Source: Salvia splendens
Taxonomy: Eukaryota; Streptophyta; Magnoliopsida; Lamiales; Lamiaceae
DNA: 64,000 bases
Direction of reading: 5' to 3'
Assembly (NCBI RefSeq): GCF_004379255.2
Contig: NC_056034.1
Span: forward strand, 39,414,887 to 39,478,886
The position numbers and the translations under genes are program-made. Every line of letters starts with the position of its first letter. The first letter of the stretch is position 1. Under the pieces are notes generated by a model. That model saw nothing but the letters and a program-made list of their open reading frames with translations, ran no database searches and was not told the origin of the DNA. Shown here piece by piece: positions 35,838 through 47,404 of this stretch.

Positions 35838-37348
35838 TGAGAAGATACCACCGCGGCAACCACTAGAATCTCCCTCTTATATACAGAGGCACTAACGCTC
35901 ATTGGAGAGTCCAGGAAGCCGGCGTAGTTACCACTTGTTACAGAGCCGCACTAGCAGCAGTAGTAGCCGCTGATCAACTGACCAGCGAAGAAGAAGGAGA
36001 GCAGAACGCGCAACCTAGACCACCACCACTTGAACAAGGAAAAGAAGAGATGGCCCTCGTCGACAACGACTCAGGAATTGGCTCTCTGCACGCTCATGAC
36101 GAGAAGGAGCCCACACATGCCATTGCCGTTACTCCTGGGATGCGGACCATCGCGATCAAGTCAGAAGTACTGGCCGTTTTGTCCCATTTTTACGGCCTTT
36201 CAAAATAATGCCCGTACGCCTTCCTGGAGGAATTTTGCCGATACTGTGATATCCAGCCCGTACCGGCTGGATCTACGTCTGAAGATTATAGGCTGAAAGC
36301 CATCCCTTTCGTTTTGAAGGGTGAAGCTGGAGTATGGCTATCGAGACTGCCCAAAGGGTCCATCAAAACATGGGCCGAGTTCCGAATGATATTCCTCGAT
36401 CGCTTCTTTCCAGCGTAAAAAACGAGTGCCCTCAAGCGGGAGATTACAGAAGCCAGACAGGAGTATGACGAGCCCCTCGGCCAGTACTGGGATAGATTCC
36501 AAGGGCTGCTTCAAGCATGCCCTAACCACAAGCTGGGGGAGCGGGAGATTTACTCGATCTTCTGAGGTGGACTGACAGTCGATAGCAAGAATGATCTCAA
36601 CCTCGCAGCTCAGGGGGACTTCTCAAAGAACCCATTCAGCTAAGCCAAGAACATCCTGGAGAGGCTCATTGAAGCCAAACGCTCGTACGAGACGTCCCGT
36701 GGCCAGTACCGAAGAGGTACAGTACAAGCAGACAATCGGGGGGAAACTGGGGATACAAACTTCAGGCCCCAGAGTCAAGCAACCAGGGAAGACAGCCAAA
36801 CAACCAGATGGTCAGCTACGTTCCACCACACCAACGGGGAAATCTGCACCCTGGAAATCAACAGCGCAATCAACTGCAATATCAGCAAGAGCATTATGGG
36901 CAATATGACTACCCGCAGCCCAACTACACTGGGGGGACCGCCGAATCAAAGATACAATCGACACCCCAACGATGGCCAGGGAGATATGATAGTACCTCAC
37001 CATCCTAACGATGCGATGCGGGAAATCCAAGAGGCTCAGAAGGAGCAGCGGGCGACGTTGGAGATGCTGACAAAGCAACTTTCTCAAGTTGCGATGTCAC
37101 TGGGCGAGCTGAGGGGAAATGAAGGAAGGATTCCAGCCACTGTACAGCCACCTGGTCGTGAAAATATTAGCGAAGTAACCCTGAGATCAGGAAAAGCCTA
37201 CTTGGGCCCTACTCCTCCTATGGAATCTCCAGCATCTATGTCTGGGCCAAGCCATGAAAAAAAAGGAGAATCCAGTGGAGCAGAGCAAGCAAAAGGGAGT
37301 GAAAAGGGCAAGGCAAAAGTGGGAGGTGAATCCTTAGAGGAAAGTTAG
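35838..37348 (+). pseudogene. Athila gag, interrupted
   Basis: The core region around 36260–36700 reads gag with GEAGVWLSRLPKGSI and AEFRMIFLDRFFP, but has stops at 36416–36418, 36563–36565 and 36641–36643 in one frame, and changes frame between about 36750 and 36810. The C-terminal part (36896–37348) is open and has MLTKQLSQVAMSLGELRGNE and VTLRSGKAYLGP, typical of Athila gag. The start near 35838 is tentative. Not functional. Confidence 0.8.
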
Positions 37349-37390
37349 TGAGAGGAAGCTGAGAAAGTTAAGACATATTCGTACCGTGGA

Positions 37391-39718
37391 ATGGTGACAA
37401 GAAAGAGGGATGCCACAATCGATGTGGCAAGTATGTTCAAGGAAGTGGAGATGAAGGTGCCGCTCTTGACGGCATTAATGATGCCCCCGATCAGCAAATT
37501 TATTAAAGACTACCTGGCAGGGAAGGTTAATGAGGAGGGTAGAATGATTGCAGATGAGAATATCTCTGTCGTGATCCAGCGGAGTGATCTTTCTTCAAAG
37601 AAGACCGACCCAGGGATGTTCACTCTCCCAATTTCAATCGGAGATATTCAAGTAGAGCACGCGATGTACGATCTCGGGGCATCCATCAATGTGCTGCCAT
37701 ATACTATCTATGAGAAGCTGGGAGCGGCCAAGCTCGTTGACACTGACATAATGATCCAGTTGGCCGACAGATCATGTATTCAACCTGAAGGAATTCTGGA
37801 AGACGTTATTGTGAAGGTGAATAACTTTCTGTACCCAGCCGATTTTTTCGTAATCAAGATGACGGAGCCAGCAGCAAGGGAGTCAAGTGGAGTCCTACTG
37901 GGACGACCGTTCCTGTCTACGACCAGCACCATTATAGACATCCGTAATGGGACGATAAGCTTGGACTTCAATGGAGAACAGTTCACGTTCAATATCGATG
38001 AAGCCATGAAGAGGCCAGCCGACAACGAGAACATATACTCAATAGATGTGACAGAACCCTTAGTACAAGAATTTTTGGAGGAAGAATTCCTAAAGAGGCA
38101 GTTCACTAACTCCGCTGTAGACGAGGAGGTCGAGAAAGAAGTAGAAGAGTGGTATGATGCCATGAAGGTCGGAGAGATGGACGGCCAGGCCATTGCGAAA
38201 GCAATAACGGATTTCTGTGAGCGCCCGAAGCCAGCCGGGTCAAGTGGGACAGCTCAAGTATCTAGCCTAGCGAAGCGGCTTGATCAAGGCAAGCCACTGA
38301 AAAAAGAAGCGGCAGAAAATCCTCTGCCTACTGAAGAACCAAAGCCCGCGAAGGAGTTGAAACCCCTTCCAGCACATCTTAAGTACGCCTACCTGGGGGA
38401 GGAAGAAACAATGCCCGTCATCATCAACAGTCAGTTGACCCAGGGGCAGGAAGACAGATTGCTGAAAGTGCTGAGAAACAATCAGAAGGCCATCGGCTGG
38501 AAGCTGACAGATTTGGTGGGCATCAGCCCAGACTTGTGTATGCACCACATCCGACTGGAAGAAGGAGCCAAGCTACACCGCGACCAACAACGGAAACTCA
38601 ACCCCAACATGAGGGAAGAAGTGCTCAAGGAAATTATCAAGTTGGTATCGATCGGAATTATCTACTCCATCCCAGATAGTAACTGGGTCAGTCCAGTACA
38701 CATGGTGCCCAAGAAAGGAGGAATCCAAGTCGTGAAAAATGAAAGAAATGAGTTGATTCCGACTAGGCCGGTCACGGGGTGGAGGATGTGTATAGATTAC
38801 AGGAAGCTGAACCAAGCAACAAAGAAGGATCATTTCCCTCTGCCATTCATTGATCAAATGTTGGAGAAATTGGCAGGGAAACAGTACTTCAGCTTTTTGG
38901 ATGGTTATAGTGGCTACTTCCAGATCGCGGTGAATCCTGAAGACCAAGAGAAGACGACGTTTACTTGCCCCTTTGGCACTTACGCTTACAGGAGGATGCC
39001 GTTTGGCCTCTTTAATGCCCCAGGCACTTTTCAAAGATGCATGATGAGCATTTTCTCTGACTTGTTGGAAGACTGCATTGAGATCTTCATGGAGGACTTT
39101 ACTGTCTATGGGGACGACTTTGATCAAGGGCTGCATAGCCTGAACAGGGTATTGGAAAGATGCCGCCAGAAGGACTTTGTGCTGAATTTCGAGAAATGCC
39201 ATTTTATGGTTACTGAAGGAATAGTCCTGGGCCATGTAGTGTTGAGCAGGGGAATAGAGGTCGACCCAGGAAAAGTAGCGGTCATTGCAAAGCTGCCGTA
39301 TCCTACCAATCAGAAGGAGATCAGAGCCTTTTTAGGCCACGCTGGGTTTTATAGAAGGTTTATCAAGGATTTCGCAAAGATAGCCCAGCCTCTGACGAAG
39401 CTTCTCCAGAATGATGTGGAGTTTGAATTCTCTGATGCCTGCAAGGCCGCGTTCCAATTTCTCAAGGACAGATTGATAAGTTCTCCGATAATACGCGCCC
39501 CCGACTGGAATCACCCCTCTGAGGTGATGTGCGATGCTAGCGACTATGCGGTGGGAGCAGTATTAGGTCAGAAAATCGAAGGAAAGAGTTATGTCATCTT
39601 CTATGCGTCAAAAACGTTGAATCAGGCACAGAAGAACTATGACGTGACCGAAAAAGAGATGCTATTGGTGGTTTTCGCATTTGAGAAATTCCGGCCGTAC
39701 CTGTGGGGTCCAAAGTGA
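37391..39718 (+). pseudogene. Athila pol, part 1: protease, reverse transcriptase, start of RNase H
   Basis: A 775-codon open stretch. Protease DLGASINVLP lies near residue 96, RT with YRKLNQATKKDHFPLPFIDQ near 473, and RNase H begins with CDASDYAVGAVLG near 714. The RT catalytic box reads FMEDF where the family has FMDDF, so the first catalytic Asp is Glu. The frame breaks at about 39700, inside RNase H, and continues one frame over in the next stretch. It follows the gag remnant by 42 bp. Confidence 0.88.
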
Positions 39719-41151
39719 TAGTCTATACTGACCATGCTGCGATCAAGTACCTGTTGGTTAAGAACGAATCAAAGCCAAGACTGATCAGATGGGTCCTCAT
39801 CTTACAAGAATTCGACTGGGAGGCAGTGGACAAGAAGGGATGCGAGAACAGAGTGGCAGATCACTTAAGCCGAATTTTACAAGAAGATAATGATGAAGCT
39901 ATTCCAGACGCATTCCCTGAGGAGCACCTCTACCTGATAAAGTCAACATCTGACCGACCGTGGGTCAACCAAGTGGAAGAGGTTGATCAAGCCGAGCAAG
40001 GAAGCATGGGACAGCACACTCAGAAAGAGCCATGGTTTGCAGACATGGCCAACTACTTGGTGACAGGTGAGCTGCTTGGAAGTGATGAAGCTACAAGGGC
40101 ACAGAAGCTAAAGCTTAAAAATGACTCCCAATACTTCTATTGGGATGATCCTTACCTATGGAAAATGGGGGCAGGTCAAGTGATCCGACGCTATATACCA
40201 GACTGGGAGCAAGAAGACGTGCTGGTCCACTGCCACGCATTGGCTTGTGGTGGTCAATTCGGACCAAAGAAAACAGCAAGGAAATTACTGGACAACGGAT
40301 TCTACTGGCCTTCCATCCATAGAGATGCTTATGAGTTCTGCAAGAGGTGCCCTCTACGCCAGCTTACTGGAGGGATATCTATAAGAGATGAGATGCCTCA
40401 GGTCCCCATTATTGTCTGTGAAATATTTGATGTATGGGGAATGGATTTCATGGGACCTTTCCCATCTTCTGAAGGCAATCTCTATATCTTAGTGGCGGTG
40501 GACTATGTGTCCAAGTGGATCGAGGCAAAGGCAACAAGGACATGTGAATCCAGAGAAGTGGCGAAGTTCTTAAAATCGAACATCTTTACCCGCTATGGGG
40601 TACCACGGGCTATTATCTCGGACCAGGGAACTCACTTTGTCAACAGAACCATCGAAGCCTTGATGAGAAAATATGGAGTCCACCACCGCCTCTCCACACC
40701 CTACCACCCGCAGTCCAATGGCCAAGCCGAAGTATCAAACAGAGAAATCAAGGCTATTTTAGAGAAGACTGTCAATCCCACGAGGAAAGACTGGAGACGT
40801 CGTCTGGATGACGCACTATGGGCCTACAGGAGAGCATTCAAAATGATTATCGGAATGTCCCCATACCGGCTGGTATTTGGGAAAATGTGCCATCTGTCGG
40901 TGGGAGTGGAGCATCAAGCTTACTGGGCAGTTAAGGAAATGAATATGAATACCGAGGCTGGAGCTGCAGAGAGGAGAATGCAGCTACAAGTGCTTGAAGA
41001 GCTCCGTCTGGATGCCTACGACTCTACCATGTGGTACAAGGAAAAGACTAAGATGTGGCACGATAAGAATGGAAGGGTACTGTTTTTCCAAGGTGGGCCA
41101 AAGGGTACTGTTTTTCTAGTCCAGACTGAAATTGATGCCAGGGAAGCTTAG
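39703..41151 (+). pseudogene. Athila pol, part 2: RNase H end and integrase
   Basis: It begins in a frame overlapping the end of part 1 with [14 protein letters not shown] of RNase H, ending VADHLSRIL. The integrase zinc region (40230–40370) has [14 protein letters not shown] and [12 protein letters not shown], where a His and the last Cys expected in the HHCC finger appear replaced by Gln and Arg. The catalytic core keeps [18 protein letters not shown] and the [12 protein letters not shown] region. A further frame change near 41140 moves the tail to another frame (41132–41338). Confidence 0.85.
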
Positions 41152-41338
41152 GTCAAGGTGGATAGGCCCTTATACCATTATCGCCATCCGAACGAATGGA
41201 GCAATCGAACTCCAGGGGAACAATCCAGATTCGCCTTCCTTCATGGTGAATGGTCACAGGGTGAAGCCGTACAGAGAAGGAATGGAGGCATTTGTGGTGG
41301 ACGATATTCCACTACTCATGCCTAACTCTCGACAGTGA
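41132..41338 (+). pseudogene. Athila pol C-terminal tail
   Basis: It reads [16 protein letters not shown], the conserved region after the integrase core (the GPY/F-type module). It is out of frame with the upstream integrase. Confidence 0.75.
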
Positions 41339-41952
41339 GCATGTAAAAGGAGTGATCGGGTACTCATGGGTAGTCTGCTTGATCAAGCAATAAATTCTTA
41401 ATCTATTAAAACTGATCAAGTGACGTCCTAGGAGAACTCGATCAAGTCCTTTGTAGTTAGTGTAAATAGTCTTTCTTGTGTTAAGTTATTATTCTTAGGT
41501 AATTAAAAGTCGGAAAAAAGGAAGGAAACTGATCAAGTGGAACTATTTGAGTTTTCATCTGGAATTAATTGTCCACTTGATCAGTGCAATTGGAATTTAA
41601 TTGGTGGTACAGTGATTGAGTTGATCAGGGCAAGTGATGAAAGGACGTGCGCAACCACTAAAAAGGTGTCAGGTAACGCCAGCTGTCATAGTGAAAAGAC
41701 GTCCTGGAGAGAGATGAGGCGTATTGGAGAAGCTAACCCAGCTGGCACTCTAAAAAAGTGCGCATGCACGTGAAAAGTCGCAAGGATCTGAACAGCCACA
41801 GGGATCTCAACAGTCGAGATTTCCGTATAAAATGGGTCTCTCTGATCCCACTTTTCATCAACTGCCTTCAGAACATTCGTGTTACCCTTATCTAATTCTC
41901 TCTAAGTTCAAATCCCCTTCAAGGAATCACCCACAATCATCACCAGAAAAAA
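41339..41952 (+). promoter_or_regulatory. Pol–3' ORF spacer with a TATA box
   Basis: A TATA box (GTATAAAAT, 41825–41833) lies about 120 bp upstream of the ATG at 41953, followed by a pyrimidine-rich leader. The spacer also carries several TGATCAAG motifs (near 41382, 41411, 41440 and 41530). Confidence 0.5.
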
Positions 41953-42762
41953 ATGCAGAGCACTCAACTCAATTCTTCTTCCTCTGCTTCAGAAGCCGGT
42001 ATCAGCAGTGGTAACCGGAGATCCTTATCACCAGCCAAACCAGAAAACCCTAACCGTTCCCTACCGAACACCAGAATCCCATCATCGCCTTCCAGATTTA
42101 TCGGTCCACTCCAATATGTGGACCCGGCTTGCATAAAGCCTCTAGACTCCATACTCAGAAGTTTTCCCTCCGGCACTGACCCCGCAGAGGTTTCCACCTC
42201 CCTTAAAGCTCGCCTAGGAATTTCTCGGTCTAAGGACCCCGCTTCGCCACCACCAGCAGAGGGCACACCCACTCAAAACACCCTGTCACCACCTAGTGGC
42301 GAGAACCTTACATACCTTCCCAAGGGGCTGCCGCAACCGGTTGAGGTTGTAAATATCGATGATGATGATGAGAGGGAGGATTCTCTGCCCCTCCCAAGTG
42401 ATCTCCTACTACGACCAAGGGAGGCAGAATGGAACCTCTTTTCGACTGTGGAGGATGGCTCTGTCCCAGGAAAGACGCGTCGCCGGACGATAGAGCAACT
42501 GTTGGAGGACGCTGCGATTTTGAGGCGACACGTGGATGAAAAGAGACAAGCGACTCAAGGGGTCGGTGTAGCCGTAGATGCAAGCAAGGCTGTGAAGGAC
42601 ATGCGGGTGAGAGCAGAGGAAGAGGGCAAGAGGCAAGGGGAAGGGAGTGTCCTTCCTCCTCCTAAGATGAGCCACCCTACCAGTCAAGGTATTTGGTTTA
42701 CCAACGCTAACCAGCATGCCCCTCCACGCGAAGGAGATGGGGGAAAAGATACCAAGAAGTAG
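41953..42762 (+). CDS. Extra 3' reading frame of the Athila element, unknown function
   Basis: An uninterrupted 269-codon frame in the position where Athila elements may carry an envelope-like gene. The product is Ser/Pro-rich at the N-terminus, has an acidic stretch NIDDDDEREDSLPLPSD near 138–154, a basic helical region KTRRRTIEQLLEDAAILRRH near 175–195, and a Lys/Glu-rich end. No signal peptide, membrane segment or zinc motif is visible, so an envelope role is not supported. Unlike gag and pol it has no stop codon or frameshift. A TATA box lies about 120 bp upstream. It may be a gag-like or captured fragment. Confidence 0.5.
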   Translation: MQSTQLNSSSSASEAGISSGNRRSLSPAKPENPNRSLPNTRIPSSPSRFIGPLQYVDPACIKPLDSILRSFPSGTDPAEVSTSLKARLGISRSKDPASPPPAEGTPTQNTLSPPSGENLTYLPKGLPQPVEVVNIDDDDEREDSLPLPSDLLLRPREAEWNLFSTVEDGSVPGKTRRRTIEQLLEDAAILRRHVDEKRQATQGVGVAVDASKAVKDMRVRAEEEGKRQGEGSVLPPPKMSHPTSQGIWFTNANQHAPPREGDGGKDTKK

Positions 42763-42875
42763 GTGCTCCAATGAACGCGAACGTCTTGCAGGCAATAAGG
42801 AAGGCCTGCAAAATGGAGGCAATAAGGAAGGCCTGCAACATCCCCTGTTCAACCATCTCAAAGGCAGTAGTATCA

Positions 42876-43217
42876 TGATACGATCCCATATCTTAGGAAA
42901 TCACAATTATTTAGTTATCTTTTATTCCCCAAATCTTTTCCATATCTTTGTTTTCTTATTCAATAAGTTAGATTAGTAGTATTCTAGTATTATAAATAGG
43001 AGATGATGTTATCATTTTAATCAATAAATGAAAATATATTATTTTGCCCACAAAGAAGGAGTATTCTTCTACCCCTAGTTTATCGCTGCCCGACGGAGAG
43101 ACATCCGCGCACAGCAGGAGCTAGAAGCGCCGACGATCCTGTTGCAGGACGCCGGAGACATCTTGATCGCCGAGCAAATCAGCCGCCGATCACCGTTGAG
43201 GAATTGAATCCTTAACA
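42876..43217 (+). repeat. 5' LTR of the TR-GAG element
   Basis: TGATACG…CTTAACA, 342 bp, with a TATA box (TATAAATAGG, 42991–43000). About 99% identical to the right LTR. Confidence 0.93.
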
Positions 43218-43240
43218 TCTGGTGCTTTCATCCAGTACTC

Positions 43241-45247
43241 ATGAAGCGTTGCGACAACAACAACTACAACCACAACAACGGCAAGGGCGTTTGGAGCGCA
43301 GGCCGCCCCGATTCCTACCCGGCGTTCAGGTTTGGGTTCCGTCCGCCGAGAGCGAGCCGCCGCGAGGGTCGAAGGTTCAACAAACACCATATGGACGACG
43401 ACGAAGGGGAGACTCGCCAACCAGAAGAGTCGCGCCGGGATGAACCCGTCCCCAGTACCCTAGATCAGGTGTTGTAGAGATTGGAAAGATTAGAAAAATT
43501 CGAGACATGGAAAGACGACGCGGACCGCCGCGTCGACAATCTTGACCCTTCTTGGTCGCGTGAACCGAAACCTCCTTCTGGTATTGACAATGGCGAGGAA
43601 TGGGAGTACGAGGAGGCGCGTCGGGGGAAATCCGGAGAGCGTATTTGGCGCGGGAGAAACCCTAGCGGGGGTTTTCGCGAGTCCCAGCCTGAGTCGAGGG
43701 CGCGCCGCGATTGCGGGGGCCGTAACGGACCCGGATGGACCACGCAAGGTATCCGCAACCAAAGTCATCAGTATGGGGGGTTCGATCAGTGTTATGATCG
43801 GCCTACGACGTGTTGGGACCCACCTCAGAGATTTCAGGGTAACGCGCAGGGTTTCGAGAGACAACAGTGGGTGAAGATGGAGCCACCTCGATTCAACGGA
43901 TCAGACGCAGCGAATTGGATATCTCGAGTCCAATATTATTTCAATCACCTCATGATGACCGAGGCTCAACGATTACATTATGCGGTGATGTTATTCGATC
44001 AACCTGCAGCAGAGTGGGTTTTTAATTACTGTGCGAATAATGAGTTCGTTACTTGGAACGAGTTTCTGGGGGATGTTCGCCATCATTTCGATAGGCGGAG
44101 CTTTCAGAATTATTTTGGGTTGCTGGCCAAACTCACGCAAACAGGACCACTGTTGGAGTACCACGACACGTTTGAAAAATATTTAAATTGGGTCCAGGGG
44201 GTCCCGGAATCGGAGTTGTTCACTTTGTTTGTGGCGAGTCTCAAGCCGGACATTCAGGAGCGCGTGAAGTTGCACAGACCTGAGTCGTTAGCAGCCGCGA
44301 TGGCCTTGATTTTGGAGTGGACGGAAAATACGCATGACCGTGGACCGCAGCCCGCCTTTTCGGCCGTGGCGCGTCGCCCTTGGCAGAACCACGATGACCG
44401 AAGGCAGTCGGGTACCACTGCAGCACCAACATCGGCAACGGGCTCAGCCGCCACGGGTCAGCCACCGAATTCAGTGGGTCGTAGTGGGGAACGAGCGCGG
44501 CCCGACGCGATTCGGGTATCCCAGGCTGAAAAGACGGAACGAGCCCGTCAGGGTTTGTGTTACTATTGCCCAGACAAGTGGAGTGTAGGGCACGTGTGCA
44601 AACAGAGACTGCTATGCTACGCGGAGGAGGACGAGAGGGATGATGATGAGTCGGAGGGACTTCCGGCTGATGAGCCTGTGACGACGGACGTGTCGCATAT
44701 TCACGCAATGGATGGGGGCCGACGATCTCGGCCGATGAAGGTCGTGGGGAGTATACAGGATCGCGAAGTGTGTGTCCTAATTGACACAAGGAGCGACCAG
44801 GATTTTCTCCACCCGAAGGTCGCGGAATCATTGCACTTACCGCTCTCGCCTATTCGGCCGTTCAAAGTGATTGTAGGTAACGGGGCGGCTCTTCTTTGCA
44901 CACACGTTTCCAGACAGACAAAATTGGAGGTGCAGGGATCAGTTTTCATGGTGGATCTCCATATTCTGCCTATTCACAGTCCGGATGTGATTCTGGGAAT
45001 GGATTGGTTGGAATCGTTAGACAAAGATGAGGGGAACGATTCTATTGACGAAGGGAAGAATGTCGTCGACTCATCCAATGTTGTTCGAGGGCCATCCAAA
45101 AATGATGTTGGGAATTCTTTGGGTGAAAATGAAGGTGCGATGTTGAGAAAACTTTCCAAAGATTCACTGGCTGTTGATGAAAGGAAATTTACATTTGATT
45201 CGGTGTTTGATGACAATAGTGGTGATCTTCTTGATCCAACACAATAG
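43241..45247 (+). pseudogene. gag and protease fragment of the TR-GAG element, one in-frame stop
   Basis: The frame starts at 43241 and is interrupted by TAG at 43475–43477, then runs open from 43481 to 45247 (588 codons) in the same frame. After the stop come a short coiled-coil-like LERLEKFETW, the gag core (PRFNGSDAANWISRVQYYF, AAEWVFNYC), and a CCHC-like knuckle CYYCPDKWSVGHVC near residue 360. A protease-like domain has LIDTRSDQDF near 433, where DTG/DSG is expected, and DVILGMDWL near 503. It ends soon after in a Ser/Asp-rich tail. With no polymerase, the gag would have to package RNA copied by another element's enzymes; the protease lacks its catalytic Gly. Confidence 0.9.
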
Positions 45248-45421
45248 GAGTTCGAGATAAAGGGTGGGGTACGAAATGGATCTGCATTCGCTCGATTACA
45301 GCGACCGTGCATATTTACATTTGATCCCGGAGGAGATACATCGCCAAAGCTTCTTCTTTCAACTCTTCGTAGCTTCGTGGTTCCCACCTTGAGGACAAGG
45401 TGGATTTTAACCGTGGGGAGT

Positions 45422-45763
45422 TGATACGATCCCATATCTTAGGAAATCACAATTATTTAGTTATCTTTTATTCCCCAAATCTTTTCCATATCTTTGTTTT
45501 CTTATTCAATAAGTTAGATTAGTAGTATTCTAGTATTATAAATAGGAGATGATGTTATCATTTTAATCAATAAATGAAAATATGTTATTTTGCCCACAAA
45601 GAACGAGTATTCTTCTACCCCTAGTTTACCGCTGCCCGACGGAGAGACATCCGCGCACAGCAGGAGCTAGAAGCGCCGACGATCCTGTTGCAGGACGCCG
45701 GAGACATCTTGATCGCCGAGCAAATCAGCCGCCGATCACCGTTGAGGAATTGAATCCTTAACA
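45422..45763 (+). repeat. 3' LTR of the TR-GAG element
   Basis: 342 bp, same termini as the left copy; differences are an A/G, a G/C and a T/C change. Confidence 0.93.
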
Positions 45764-45812
45764 TATCACCCTTAACTCAGTTTATTTGTGTAAATTGTTG
45801 TTTTCTTTTCCG

Positions 45813-45974
45813 TTCTCACACTTAGTCCTGTGCATGGACTAAGTGTGAGAAGTTTGTGGAGGTTGCTATCCGTTTTTGCCTATGTGTTTTGTTTATTGTT
45901 CTTCTGTGTTTATTGACATGTTTGATTGTTGGCACTGTCTCACACTTAGCCCAGTGTCTGGTCTAAGTGTGAGA
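45813..45974 (+). other. Two hairpins with shared arms in the Athila 3' region
   Basis: TTCTCACACTTAGTCC at 45813–45828 pairs perfectly with 45836–45851 across a 7-base loop. TCTCACACTTAG at 45938–45949 pairs with CTAAGTGTGAGA at 45963–45974. The arms of both hairpins are the same 12-mer, and a related AAGTGTGAG precedes the inferred LTR start near 47389. Confidence 0.85.
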
Positions 45975-45978
45975 AGTT

Positions 45979-47404
45979 TTCCTTTTTCTTTTATGTCGTT
46001 GCTTGTACCTAACCCTTTTCCACTGCATCCAGTCCCTCGAGGACGAGTTCATATGCAATGGGAGGGGGAGGGTTAGTTCCAGGAAATAAAAAATAGTTCA
46101 TGTCAAAATTTAAAAAAAAAATTCAAAAATTCAGTTAGTAATTAAGGCAGTATGCATGAAATTGGATAAGTGGAAGACTTGATTACTTTGGGAAGAGTTA
46201 GAAAAATGACTCAGTATGTTTACATGTAGAAACTTGATCAGTTTGAACGACGCAAGTATGATGGAAATGCTCAATTTTTAAACTTACTGTGAAGCCTCTC
46301 TATATGTGAGTTATAAGCCAAAGTAGAACACTTTCTACTATTTTTACAAAGAAAAAAATATTTTACGAGAGGCTGATTTTAATATTTAGATGAAAATTGC
46401 ACAAGTAGTGAGGACTAAAGGCATTAGGACTTAACCAATTGAGCCTTTTCTTCTTTTTCTCCACGAACCCGCCTCGTCAAGCAAGGCACCCCTTAGTTAA
46501 CCACATTGAGCCCAAATACACTTTTACCCATTTTTTGAAACCCAATCCAACCTCCATAAACTTTTTTATATATATAAACACGTGAGGAAAAGGGGTTAGG
46601 GAGATGAGTTAGGATACCGATAGAAAGTCAAAATAAAAGGGTAGCCGGGTTGAGCAAGTTAGTCAATCAGGTTGATCACGTCAGAGAAATCAAGTTGGAA
46701 AAAAAAGTCGAAAAGAAGAGTCGATAAAAGTTTGAGAAAAAGAGGGCAGGGAAAAGAAAATTGTAGCCTGACCCAGTAGTCGAAAGTTAGAGAATAAAGC
46801 CAAAATTCAAGGCTAGAAGTCATCACTTGACCAAGTAAGATATCTAGTGGCAAAATATAAAGTTCAGATCTTTGGTCTCTTGACTCATGTGTTTTTCTTT
46901 TTTATAGTTTATATTTTTAAACTTAGAACCCCTAGGACCATACCCTGATACACCACTACCCTTAAGCCCCATTAGACCAGAAACAAAGACCTTAAGGAAC
47001 TATCTTGTGCAATCCGATTCGAGGTATTAAATTTGTGGCAATACCGAGTGAACAGTCCTAACATCTCTGGTGAGAAATGAGTGACTCAGTGAATCCAACA
47101 GTGGTTTCCAAATTGAGCAATCTTGACGAACTGACACCTTGATAAAGTAAAAGCGAAAAGGAAGAAACATAAGCTGTTGGTAAATGGATTGACCTCGACG
47201 TCGGGTATGATTGTTGGAAATTTATTCGATCTAATGGATCTATGTGAATATGTGTTTTTATTTCGAGTCTTGTTTCTTTTTCGTCTTCTTTTACTTTCTT
47301 GAAATGAGTAAAATCATGCCTGAAATTTACCTTATCTTTTTCTTTTCTTTTTCTTTTCTTTTTCTTTATACTCGGAGACAAGTGTGTTTTAAGTGTGAGC
47401 AGTT
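45979..47404 (+). other. Athila 3' untranslated region
   Basis: No coding frame of note. It contains a purine run (GGGAGGGGGAGGG near 46060–46073) and several CTTGATCAG-type motifs. The polypurine tract used by the element is not certain. Confidence 0.45.

Larger units (their letters stand above)
42876..45763 (+). mobile_element. Non-autonomous gag-only LTR retrotransposon (TR-GAG type)
   Basis: LTRs 42876–43217 and 45422–45763 are each 342 bp and differ at three positions by eye. The 5-bp duplication TATCA flanks the element (42871–42875 and 45764–45768). A candidate primer-binding site TGGTGCTTTCAT starts at 43220 and a purine tract CCGTGGGGAG precedes the right LTR. The inner region codes only for gag and part of a protease; no RT, RNase H or integrase is present. 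It is inserted in the 3' part of the Athila element. Confidence 0.93.

Noticed and set aside
41953..42762. Retroviral envelope gene in the Athila element
   Set aside because: No signal peptide, membrane segment or glycosylation-rich ectodomain; only the position fits, so it is listed as unknown.
42409..42876. Minus-strand 155-codon gene opposite the Athila 3' frame
   Set aside because: It overlaps the plus-strand frame fully, has low-complexity content and no promoter or homology.
43490..44831. Minus-strand genes opposite the TR-GAG gag region
   Set aside because: Mirror frames of a GC-rich coding region; the plus strand has the recognisable gag and protease motifs.
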